NCBI GenBank assembly: GCA_964613455.1
Contig: CAZTGS010000015.1
Location: 1-29,010 of the forward strand
Direction: 5' to 3'
Length of the DNA: 29,010 nucleotides
Source of the DNA: SCGC-AAA076-P13 sp964613455
GTDB lineage: Bacteria; Pseudomonadota; Gammaproteobacteria; Magnimaribacterales; D2472
The notes under the pieces are model-generated. The model saw only the letters and a list, made by a program, of their open reading frames with translations. It ran no database searches and was not told the origin of the DNA. Positions 1 through 7,322 of the stretch are shown piece by piece. Made by a program: the position numbers and the translations under genes. The stretch's first letter is position 1, and each line of letters opens with the position of its first letter.

Positions 1-189
1 AATGTTTCTCACGCTAAAAATAGGACTAAAAGAAAGTTTTTTCCTAATCTTCACATGCACAAATTTTGGGTGGAATCAGAAAATAGATTTGTGAACTTGA
101 AGGTCTCAGCCAAAGGCATGAGAATCATAGACAAGAAAGGTATCAGCGAAGTTCTAAAAGAAATTAGAGCTAAAGGTCAAAAAGTCTAA
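1..189 (+). CDS. rpmB: 50S ribosomal protein L28, 5' end outside window
   Basis: Sixty-two C-terminal residues are visible in frame 1 and end at TAA (187-189). The segments FFPNLHMHKFWVESE and VSAKGMRIIDKKGI match the conserved core of bacterial L28, a small basic protein of the large ribosomal subunit near the E site. About 16 N-terminal residues lie before base 1. In most gammaproteobacteria rpmG (L33) follows directly in the same operon. Here it does not: the next gene is convergent and its stop codon overlaps this one. No terminator hairpin is visible after the stop, so transcription must end inside the neighbouring gene or by a Rho-type mechanism. Confidence 0.95.
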   Translation, partial: NVSHAKNRTKRKFFPNLHMHKFWVESENRFVNLKVSAKGMRIIDKKGISEVLKEIRAKGQKV

Positions 190-1184
190 TTATATTCAGC
201 TTCCTGAGCTAAAAATACAGCCTCCTTTTGAAGCTTCCCTAATTTTTCAACTCCAATAGTATCCTCAACAAATTCACCCCATTGCGCAATAGATGCATCT
301 ACGCTTGCACCTATTAGAACTGGATACTCTTTGTTTGCTGACGCATAGTCATCTTGAGCTTCAGCAGAAGATAAATACTCTAATAATTTAATTGCTTGTT
401 CTTTATTTTTTGAAGTCTTAACTATCCCTGCTCCAGAGATATTTACATGAACGCCTCTATCTTCTTGATTAGCCCAAAATAATGTCAAATTATCATATGT
501 TGAATCTGTTTTTAATCTTGCTAAGTAATAAGTATTTACAACAGTTAAACCACACTGACCACTGGATACTGCTTTAAGCGCGTTAGTGTCATTAGAGAAA
601 ACATCTGTTGCTAGATTTTTTACCCATCCTTCAACTACTTGCTTCGTATTGTCAAATCCGTTTGCTTCAATCATGCTTGCTAAAAGAGATCTGTTATAAA
701 TTTTCTTAGATGTTCTTAGGCATAGTTTTCCAGCCCATTTGGGATTGGATAAATCTTCATATGAAGAAAAATCATCTTTTGTGTATTGGTCACTTGAAAA
801 AACAATAGTCCTTGCTCTTTTAGATAATCCAAACCATTGACCGTTGATGTCTCTTAAATGAAGTGGAATATTTCTATCTAAAGTATCTGATTGAATGCTT
901 GCAAGGATGCCTCTTTCAGAAGCCTGCCAAAGAACTCCAGCATCAACTGTCATAAAAATATCTGCTTCAGATTTATTGCCTTCAATATCAATTCTTTCCA
1001 TAAGCTGCTGAGCATTACCTGAAAGAAGATTAACTTTAATACCTGTTTTTTGTTTATATTTCTCAAGAATAGGCTCAATTAATTGTGGTTGTCTTGAGGT
1101 AAATATTGTTACTGAGTCATTACTTACTTCTGTGCTGCATGAAGCAATTAATATTAGTGAAATGGTTAGTAGATAGTTTTTCAT
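186..1184 (-). CDS. Iron(III) ABC transporter substrate-binding lipoprotein (FutA/FbpA-like)
   Basis: A 332-residue extracytoplasmic solute-binding protein of the ferric-iron family (FutA/FbpA/IdiA). Residues 1-16 form a lipoprotein signal with lipobox I-A-S-C, so Cys16 is the predicted lipid anchor. The mature start (VTIFTSRQPQLIEPILEKY) is the typical first strand of this family, and the paired tyrosines Tyr219-Tyr220 (NTYYLARL) correspond to the usual Fe(III)-ligating tyrosines. Such proteins deliver ferric iron to an inner-membrane permease and ATPase. Neither partner gene is nearby, so the transporter must be encoded elsewhere. The gene lies 53 bp downstream of the UbiH-type gene and may be co-transcribed with it. 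Its stop (TAG, bases 186-188) overlaps the rpmB stop on the other strand. Iron as ligand is inferred from the family. Confidence 0.85.
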   Translation of the reverse strand: MKNYLLTISLILIASCSTEVSNDSVTIFTSRQPQLIEPILEKYKQKTGIKVNLLSGNAQQLMERIDIEGNKSEADIFMTVDAGVLWQASERGILASIQSDTLDRNIPLHLRDINGQWFGLSKRARTIVFSSDQYTKDDFSSYEDLSNPKWAGKLCLRTSKKIYNRSLLASMIEANGFDNTKQVVEGWVKNLATDVFSNDTNALKAVSSGQCGLTVVNTYYLARLKTDSTYDNLTLFWANQEDRGVHVNISGAGIVKTSKNKEQAIKLLEYLSSAEAQDDYASANKEYPVLIGASVDASIAQWGEFVEDTIGVEKLGKLQKEAVFLAQEAEYN

Positions 1185-1237
1185 ATATTAATCATTGTTA
1201 AAGCGTAATAATAATCAATTGCATTTAGAACTTCAAT

Positions 1238-2398
1238 TTAAAACTTATTTAAACCTGAGGCATGTTTTATAAAAAAAGTTTTTATAAATTTTGTTTTATT
1301 AACTGAGTTAAGCCCCCAATTTCTTAAAAGCCTAAGATATAAATTATTTGTATTAAAGAAGTTTACAAAGAAATCCATAGACTTCAGCATTACTAGGTTC
1401 ATACCCTTTCTTCTAATTTCATATCTTTTTAAGACGGTCTTATCATTCAAAGCAAAGCCCTTATTATATGAATTGATAATTTCTTCACAAAAAATATCAG
1501 CATCAGCAAAGCCTAAATTTATTCCTTGACCGGCCAGCGGATGGATTGAATGAGCAGCATCTCCAATTAACACTACTGGACCGCTAATATAGTTCTCAAA
1601 ATAATGATTTGATAATCTAAAACTTAAAGATTCAGAATCAATAGACATGCTAAGGCTTAACTTGGATTCAAAATAAGGTAAGTTATTTTTTACATAATTT
1701 TCTATGCTGATATCCTTTAACTCAGAGTTATTTATAGACCAAACAACGGTATGCCTATTTTTTATAGAATCTTTTTTTGGCATAGGCATTAATGCAAAAA
1801 TGCCTCTTTCTGAAAATACTTGATAGGCCATTTCTTCTTCAGCGTCTTTAACATCAACTATGAACGTAACTGCTGTTTGCAAGTAGTCCTTAGTTTGATT
1901 AGATAATGAGGCTATTTTGGCAACATTAGAGTTCCTTCCATCACAGCCTGCTAAAAGCTTAGCTTTAATGGTCTCACCATTACTTATTAGAATCTCAGGA
2001 TCAAGTTCATCGTTTAAGTTTTGTATTGCCTCAACTTCACTATTAAAAATAGTTTTCTCTTTACAGAGATCAAGTAATTCATCTCTAAGATCATTGAATA
2101 CGACAACATGGGAAAGACTATTAGTGCTTATATCTTTTGATGAGAATTGAATTTTGCCAGTTCCTTCTCCATCCATAACATTTATTTCGTTTATAGGTGA
2201 AGATAATGGATTTATCCCAATATCTTTTAACATCATCAACGATTGATCATTAAGAGTGAGGGTTCTTATCCCTTCACCGTTTGAAAAAGATTCTTCAGAT
2301 TTCTCTATTATTACTGATGATATATTGCTTTTGCTTAGCCTTAAAGAAATATAGTTTCCTATTATTCCTCCGCCTGAAATAACAATTGAGGCTTCCAT
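1238..2398 (-). CDS. ubiH: UbiH/UbiF-family FAD-dependent ubiquinone-biosynthesis hydroxylase
   Basis: A 386-residue flavoprotein monooxygenase. It has the three signatures of the UbiH/UbiI/UbiF/Coq6 family: an N-terminal dinucleotide-binding GGGIIG (residues 9-14), the GCDGRNS segment (151-157), and GDAAHSIHPLAGQGINLG (279-296), which binds FAD ribityl and pyrophosphate. Members hydroxylate the aromatic ring of ubiquinone precursors using O2 and NAD(P)H at the inner membrane. It lies 4 bp downstream of pepP, which matches the E. coli pepP-ubiH order. E. coli has a second hydroxylase (ubiI) directly after ubiH, but here an iron-binding lipoprotein follows instead. The exact ring position cannot be read from sequence; ubiH is chosen on synteny, and one enzyme may serve several positions. 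Confidence 0.82.
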   Translation of the reverse strand: MEASIVISGGGIIGNYISLRLSKSNISSVIIEKSEESFSNGEGIRTLTLNDQSLMMLKDIGINPLSSPINEINVMDGEGTGKIQFSSKDISTNSLSHVVVFNDLRDELLDLCKEKTIFNSEVEAIQNLNDELDPEILISNGETIKAKLLAGCDGRNSNVAKIASLSNQTKDYLQTAVTFIVDVKDAEEEMAYQVFSERGIFALMPMPKKDSIKNRHTVVWSINNSELKDISIENYVKNNLPYFESKLSLSMSIDSESLSFRLSNHYFENYISGPVVLIGDAAHSIHPLAGQGINLGFADADIFCEEIINSYNKGFALNDKTVLKRYEIRRKGMNLVMLKSMDFFVNFFNTNNLYLRLLRNWGLNSVNKTKFIKTFFIKHASGLNKF

Positions 2399-2402
2399 AA
2401 GC

Positions 2403-3698
2403 TTATGACATTAATGCTTCTATTTCTTCTGGTTTAGAGGGCACCTTGGCGGTCAAATTAATATTACCTGATTCTGTGACTAGAATATCATCTTCTATTC
2501 TGACTCCAATACCTTTCCATTTTTCATCAACATCCATTGTGCTACTAATATAAATTCCTGGCTCAATAGTAGTAATCATGCCTGGTTTAAACTTCATATA
2601 GTCTCCATCTTCTACATAGTCACCAACATCATGAACGTCTAGGCCAAGCCAGTGGCCTATTTTATGCATATAGAAATCTTTAAATGCGCCTTCCTGATGA
2701 AGGATTTCCACGTCTCCTTCAAGAATGCCTAGCTCAACTAAGCCTTCAGTAATTATTTTTTCTGAAATTAGCTGTGGCTCCATAATGCTATTACCAGTCT
2801 TGACTGCAGCTGATGCTGCTTCATTCGCTTTTAGAACCACATTATAAATAGCTAATTGCTCGCTTGAAAATTTTCCTCCAACAGGGAATGTTCTTGTAAT
2901 ATCTGATGCATACATCTTATATTCACAGCCTGCATCGACTAGAAGTAAATCTGAACCACTGAGATCTTTATCATTTTCGATGTAATGGAGCACACATGCA
3001 TTCTCACCGCCGGCAATAATAGGAGTATAGGCTGGGAATCTTCCGCCTTTCCTACCAAATTCATATAAAAACTTAGCTTCAACTGCTTGCTCATTATCTC
3101 CTGGCTGAATCGATTTCATAACTTCAATATATGCTTCTGCAGATATTTCGCATGCCTTCTTCATTATTTCGATTTCATAATCATCTTTAATGAGTCTCAT
3201 ATTTCCGACTAAAGAAGAGCCGTCTATGATATCTATTGAATGCATGTATCTGTCTTTTGAATTAGCTGAAGTAGACCAATCAATAACTTTCTGGTCAAAG
3301 CCACTTTTTTTACCAATAGGGTAAAAAACTTTCTTTGAACCCTTTAATAATTCTGGCATTAATTCATCTATTTGAGTGTTATTAAAAGCCTGATCAAATA
3401 AATATTCATCAACCGCACCTAGAGGTCCAGATCTATAGCCATCCCATATTTCTTTTAACTTGTCCTTTTCAGGGACAAAAATAATTGATTTAATGCTTTC
3501 ACCATTGTTTAGCATTACCATTAAAGAAGATGGTTCGCAAAAACCAGAAAAATAATAAAAATTACTTTCTTGTCTTAAAAAATATGAGGAATCAGCATTT
3601 CTATATTGCAAGTCAGCGCCTGGGATTATTAATGCGCAATTATCTGGTAAGTTGTTTTTTAAAGAATTTCTTCTATTTTTATATAATATTTTGTCCAT
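2403..3698 (-). CDS. pepP: Xaa-Pro aminopeptidase P
   Basis: A 431-residue M24 (pita-bread) metallopeptidase that removes the N-terminal residue from peptides with proline in position two. An N-terminal aminopeptidase-P domain (about 1-170) is followed by the catalytic domain (about 175-431). The dinuclear metal ligands are all present: Asp255 (VDAG), Asp266 (SDITRTFP), His349 (KIGHWLG), Glu379 (TIEPG) and Glu402 (VRIEDD). Length matches E. coli PepP (441). It is the first gene of a minus-strand pair with the UbiH-type gene and is divergent from the zapA group across 64 bp. Pseudomonas and E. coli have ygfB just upstream of pepP, but it is absent here. Confidence 0.95.
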   Translation of the reverse strand: MDKILYKNRRNSLKNNLPDNCALIIPGADLQYRNADSSYFLRQESNFYYFSGFCEPSSLMVMLNNGESIKSIIFVPEKDKLKEIWDGYRSGPLGAVDEYLFDQAFNNTQIDELMPELLKGSKKVFYPIGKKSGFDQKVIDWSTSANSKDRYMHSIDIIDGSSLVGNMRLIKDDYEIEIMKKACEISAEAYIEVMKSIQPGDNEQAVEAKFLYEFGRKGGRFPAYTPIIAGGENACVLHYIENDKDLSGSDLLLVDAGCEYKMYASDITRTFPVGGKFSSEQLAIYNVVLKANEAASAAVKTGNSIMEPQLISEKIITEGLVELGILEGDVEILHQEGAFKDFYMHKIGHWLGLDVHDVGDYVEDGDYMKFKPGMITTIEPGIYISSTMDVDEKWKGIGVRIEDDILVTESGNINLTAKVPSKPEEIEALMS

Positions 3699-3762
3699 AG
3701 CTTATTTTACTCTTTTATTAAACAAACTTTCCAATTCATTCATGTCCAATTAAACTAATACC

Positions 3763-3960
3763 ATGGCAGATAAAGAAATTTCATCCTTAAACGTTCTTGA
3801 AGAAAAACTAGATATTTTAGTAAAAAGATTTGAAGAACAAAAAGGAATTATTGATTCTTACGTTGAAAGAGAGAGAGACTGGAAAAAAAGTAAAATACTT
3901 CAAAATAAAGAAATAGATAAATTAAAAAGTAAATTATCTAACGGGGACAACGATGACTGA
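3763..3960 (+). CDS. Small coiled-coil protein upstream of ZapA (TIGR02449-like)
   Basis: A 65-residue, highly charged protein predicted to be almost entirely alpha-helical. Residues about 8-58 show heptad spacing of Leu/Ile/Val, consistent with a short coiled coil (VLEEKLDILVKRFEEQ). In size, composition and position it matches the small conserved family (TIGR02449) encoded directly before zapA in many gammaproteobacteria, whose function is unknown. ZapB, another FtsZ-ring factor, is also a short coiled coil, so a role in division is plausible but unproven. Its stop overlaps the zapA start by 8 bases (3953-3960), suggesting translational coupling. The start ATG is the only reasonable one. 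Confidence 0.8.
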   Translation: MADKEISSLNVLEEKLDILVKRFEEQKGIIDSYVERERDWKKSKILQNKEIDKLKSKLSNGDNDD

Positions 3961-4219
3961 AATGGAAACTCTCTCACTAAGAATCTTTGGAAGAGATCTA
4001 ACTCTTGCCTGTCCACCTGAAGAAAAAGACCAACTAATAAAAGCTGCAAAACTTTTGAATAACGAGCTTGAATCTATTACCGATAAAAATAATGCTTTAA
4101 TTATTGCAGGACTTAGTCTGGCGAATAAATTATTATCTAATCCATCTGCAGGTTTGACTGATAATAATGTTGATGTATCTAATTTAATTAAAAAAATTGA
4201 ATCGGCTTTAGAAGATTAA
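3953..4219 (+). CDS. zapA: Cell division protein ZapA
   Basis: An 88-residue protein matching the ZapA family. It has an N-terminal beta segment (LSLRIFGRDLTLACPPEE), then a helix with the usual AAKLLNNELESI and NALIIAGLSLANKLL patterns, then a C-terminal dimerising helix. ZapA binds FtsZ in the cytoplasm and promotes bundling of protofilaments in the Z-ring. It is slightly shorter than E. coli ZapA (109). The gene overlaps the preceding coiled-coil gene by 8 bases and is followed by 6S RNA and fau, the arrangement seen across gammaproteobacteria. A second in-frame ATG at 3962 could also serve as start, but the overlap favours 3953. The TAA lies inside a 14-bp palindrome. Confidence 0.93.
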   Translation: MTEMETLSLRIFGRDLTLACPPEEKDQLIKAAKLLNNELESITDKNNALIIAGLSLANKLLSNPSAGLTDNNVDVSNLIKKIESALED

Positions 4220-4221
4220 TC

Positions 4222-4250
4222 TTCCACTTTTTTCACTAGTATTCTATACT
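4222..4250 (+). promoter_or_regulatory. Candidate promoter of the 6S RNA gene
   Basis: A good -10 element, TATACT, lies at 4245-4250, placing a start near 4256-4257. That is exactly where the long closing stem of the proposed 6S RNA begins. The -35 region 17 bases upstream (TTCCAC, 4222-4227) matches consensus poorly. Processing from a zapA read-through transcript is the alternative. Confidence 0.45.
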
Positions 4251-4251
4251 T

Positions 4252-4432
4252 CATGAACATTCTGGTTCATTCGCTAATGTGTCAATAAATTTGAACCGAT
4301 GTAATTAAATAGGTGATATTCCTCTATCATTGTTGAGCAGTACCTTTTATAGGGAAGCCTGATTTGGTATGAAATTCACCACCTGACCTTTCGGTTCAGG
4401 TATGACACATGGCGGTGATTTGGTTTGTTAGC
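4252..4432 (+). ncRNA. ssrS: 6S RNA
   Basis: 6S RNA mimics an open promoter and sequesters sigma-70 RNA polymerase. The location between zapA and the 5-formyltetrahydrofolate cyclo-ligase gene is the classical one. The primary sequence keeps E. coli-like blocks: TTGTTGAGCAGTACC then GGGAAGCCT, and near the 3' end a CACC..hairpin..GGCGGTGAT block. The ends pair into a long irregular stem: 4256-4274 with 4412-4429, then a perfect 8-bp stem, ATGTGTCA (4277-4284) with TGACACAT (4403-4410). Internally GGTGA (about 4312) can pair with TCACC, and ACCTGACC/GGTTCAGGT (4381-4401) forms a hairpin. Length is close to 180 nt, as in E. coli. Exact ends are estimated from pairing. Confidence 0.85.
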
Positions 4433-4445
4433 CTCGGCACAATTT

Positions 4446-5015
4446 ATGGTGAAAAATAAAATACGAAAATCACTCTTTGAGCAGGGGCAATCCTTATCTA
4501 ATGAATATAAAGCTAAGTCTGATTTAATTATTCAAACATCTGTTTTAAAAGAAATAGATTTTGGAACAAAAAAAAATATTCTCCTATATTTTCCTTTCAG
4601 AAATGAGGTCTTTGTAAATCTAATACTTAAAGAGCTAAAACAGCAGTCAAAAAATATATATATGCCAAGAGTGATAGATAAAGAAACTATTAAATTTAAT
4701 CTAATGGAAGATTCAGATATTCTAATTGAGAATAAATTTGGTATTCCTGAGCAAGATAACAACTCATATTTAACTCCTTCATTATTTGATGTTATGTTTA
4801 TTCCTTTGGTTGGTGTTGATTCAGGTGGCCATAGGTTGGGTTATGGATCAGGCTATTTTGATAGAGTTTTAGGCTCATTTAAGACTGTGAATCAGAGGCC
4901 TCTAATAGTTGGGTTGGCCTATGACTATCAAATATGCAATGAAAAATTTGGAAAAGAACATGATCTCAAATACGATATTGTTATTTCTGAAAAGCGTGTA
5001 CTTTCATACTCCTGA
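4446..5015 (+). CDS. fau: 5-formyltetrahydrofolate cyclo-ligase
   Basis: Converts 5-formyltetrahydrofolate to 5,10-methenyltetrahydrofolate with ATP, in the cytoplasm. The family signature GYGSGYFDR near the C-terminus and the basic N-terminal start (KNKIRKSLFEQ, for substrate and nucleotide binding) are clear. The length of 189 residues is normal (E. coli 182). I chose ATG 4446: the frame stays open to a TTG at 4425, but that would begin inside the 3' arm of the 6S RNA. No strong ribosome-binding site is visible. The 6S RNA-fau transcript is a conserved arrangement, and fau is probably expressed by read-through. The next gene follows after 23 bp. Confidence 0.92.
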   Translation: MVKNKIRKSLFEQGQSLSNEYKAKSDLIIQTSVLKEIDFGTKKNILLYFPFRNEVFVNLILKELKQQSKNIYMPRVIDKETIKFNLMEDSDILIENKFGIPEQDNNSYLTPSLFDVMFIPLVGVDSGGHRLGYGSGYFDRVLGSFKTVNQRPLIVGLAYDYQICNEKFGKEHDLKYDIVISEKRVLSYS

Positions 5016-5038
5016 TATATAAAATACCCATAATCAAT

Positions 5039-7318
5039 ATGCTTAAATATCTCAATCTGCTCTTTTTCTTTTCTATGCCTATAGTAGCTGGTTCAATTGC
5101 CGTTGACGGCAACCTAAATGAGCCTGAATGGGAAACAGCAGCTGTCATAGAGAATTATTACGAAGTCTCGCCTTACACTTTAAAAAAGTCAAAATATAAG
5201 ACGGTTGCATTAATCTTCTCAAATGAAGATGGTATTTATGTAGGTTTTAAGAATTATCAAGAAAAATCATCAATGATGTCTAACAAATCTATGCGGGATC
5301 AAACTCCTGAAACTAGTGATCAAAATGGAGTTGGAATTGATTTTGATAACAATAGATCTAAAGCCTATATGTTTCAGGTTACCCTAGCAGATGTTCAGGC
5401 TGATGGCATAAGAGCGCTTGGTGGTTCTCCTAAATATGATTGGGACGGTGACTGGGAAGTAAAAACAGAAAAGTATGATGATTTTTGGGTTTCTGAATAT
5501 TACATTCCGTGGAATGTTGTTTTGATGAAAAATATTTCATCAGATAAAAGAACAATAAATATTACTACCTTTAGGTATATCGCAAAAGAACAGGTTTGGA
5601 TTAACTCTAATAAAACCAATGGCTTCAGAACAGACTTCTTATCGAAAATGGATTCTCTAGAAATAAATAACTTTACAAAAGGTAAATTAAACTTTTTTCC
5701 CTATGTCTCTAAAACTTATAATTCTGTTTCTAATTTTGATGAAAATAAACTAGGTGCTGAAGTTTTTTATAACACTGGAACTGGAAAACAAATCAATCTG
5801 ACCGTCAATCCTGACTTTGGACAAGCAGAAAGTGATGAAGTTATTATTAATTTTTCTGCACAAGAAACTTTTTATTCAGAAAAAAGAGCTTTTTTTAATG
5901 AGAATCAATCGTTATTTAATATTAATCATTACGATAGATATAGCGTAATAAATACACGGAGAATTGGTTCAGCATCTCAATATGATTGCTCTTCAGAAGT
6001 TAATGAAAATAATTGTAACGATGCAAAAAAGAACTACTCCGATATAGATTTTGCTCTTAGATACACCCAAAAAAATAATGATACAGAAGTGGGTTTGTTT
6101 GTTGCTCAGGAGACTGACGAAGCTTACTCGGCTGGAAGAGATTATTATGCAGTAAGATCTAAAACCACAGTTGGTAACAAAACATATGGCTATATGTTGA
6201 CTCATGTTATCAATAATTTTGCGGATGAAACTGCTACTGTTAACGTCTTTGATTTCAGCAATGTTAAATCCAAAAAACTTACTCTCTACACTGACATTCT
6301 TTCATCAGAAAAGAATAATAATTCAGGTGTAGGCTTTAGATCACAATTCGTATTCAAGCCAACTCAAAATAGCAGAAGATCTGGGAGCATAGTTTATTTC
6401 GAAGATGATTTTAAATTAAATGATTTTGGTTATCTAAAAAGAAGTGACTGGTTCCACCTTGGCATAGGCACTGACATAACAAAAACTGATTTTGTTGAAT
6501 CATCTATCCTTGACCAAATAGATTTTGGAATAGATTTTAATTACGATTCTGATACTTCAGGCAATTCCAATCCCTTAAATATATGGCAAAAAAATGAGAT
6601 TCGTTTTAAAGACAGATCAAGATTTGAGCTCATGTTTGGCCTTAAATCTTCTGGAAAAAATACAACTATTACAAGAAAGAATGAGTTATATCCTTTTGTA
6701 AAGGTTAAAAATAATTTCAGTATTACTGGTGACTTTGAAGCTCAAAATTTTAATTTTTGGACCTACGACTGGAGAGTAAGTTTCGATAAAGGAGACAAAT
6801 ACGACACATGGGATTCAAAGGGTTATAGCAAGAGGTTCTTTAAAATTGCTGGTAAAATTTTTCCAAATGATAATTTGACTATCAAAGCTGATATAAGGAT
6901 TAAGAAAGAAAAGGAGTGGCTCAATTGGATTGATACAAATAACCTTGCCACTTATGATCTTAAGCAGAAGATAATTTCTATAGATCTTAATTGGTATAAG
7001 AATAACAAGCATGAGATAAGGCTAAAAAGTCAGTTCATTGCTCTTGAAGCCGAAAATCCAAGAAGTTTGGTCTCTAATTATTCAGGCTACCTAACTCAAG
7101 GCATTTCAGAAATTAAACCATTTACAAATGGCATTGCTTCATTTCAAGTTCGCTATAAGTATGAAATAGCTCCCCTCTCTTACTTGTATTTAGTTTACTC
7201 AAAAGGCGGAAGTGTCTACGACGAAGATAACGAAAAAGATACCTCGCAAATTTTTAAAGACCCATGGGAAGAAGCAAGTGATGAAGTTTTGTCAATAAAA
7301 TACCGATTAAAATATTAG
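5039..7318 (+). CDS. DUF5916 / CBM9-like outer-membrane beta-barrel protein
   Basis: A 759-residue envelope protein. A hydrophobic N-terminus (about residues 1-18, ending near VAG-S) looks like a Sec signal peptide. Residues about 19-200 resemble the carbohydrate-binding family 9-like domain (VDGNLNEPEWETA, then GIDFDNNRSKAYMF and SEYYIPWNVV). The rest is rich in alternating aromatic beta-strands and ends in Y-R-L-K-Y, as expected of a C-terminal outer-membrane barrel strand. This arrangement is that of DUF5916 proteins, common in Bacteroidetes and some marine gammaproteobacteria. No substrate or function is established; a role in surface glycan or organic matter handling is only a guess. No TonB box or dedicated transporter is nearby. 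It meets ilvA tail to tail with a 4-bp gap. Confidence 0.82.
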   Translation: MLKYLNLLFFFSMPIVAGSIAVDGNLNEPEWETAAVIENYYEVSPYTLKKSKYKTVALIFSNEDGIYVGFKNYQEKSSMMSNKSMRDQTPETSDQNGVGIDFDNNRSKAYMFQVTLADVQADGIRALGGSPKYDWDGDWEVKTEKYDDFWVSEYYIPWNVVLMKNISSDKRTINITTFRYIAKEQVWINSNKTNGFRTDFLSKMDSLEINNFTKGKLNFFPYVSKTYNSVSNFDENKLGAEVFYNTGTGKQINLTVNPDFGQAESDEVIINFSAQETFYSEKRAFFNENQSLFNINHYDRYSVINTRRIGSASQYDCSSEVNENNCNDAKKNYSDIDFALRYTQKNNDTEVGLFVAQETDEAYSAGRDYYAVRSKTTVGNKTYGYMLTHVINNFADETATVNVFDFSNVKSKKLTLYTDILSSEKNNNSGVGFRSQFVFKPTQNSRRSGSIVYFEDDFKLNDFGYLKRSDWFHLGIGTDITKTDFVESSILDQIDFGIDFNYDSDTSGNSNPLNIWQKNEIRFKDRSRFELMFGLKSSGKNTTITRKNELYPFVKVKNNFSITGDFEAQNFNFWTYDWRVSFDKGDKYDTWDSKGYSKRFFKIAGKIFPNDNLTIKADIRIKKEKEWLNWIDTNNLATYDLKQKIISIDLNWYKNNKHEIRLKSQFIALEAENPRSLVSNYSGYLTQGISEIKPFTNGIASFQVRYKYEIAPLSYLYLVYSKGGSVYDEDNEKDTSQIFKDPWEEASDEVLSIKYRLKY

Positions 7319-7322
7319 TAAG

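Noticed and set aside
4425..4445. TTG start for fau at 4425
   Set aside because: It lies inside the 3' arm of the 6S RNA and adds residues not seen in homologues.
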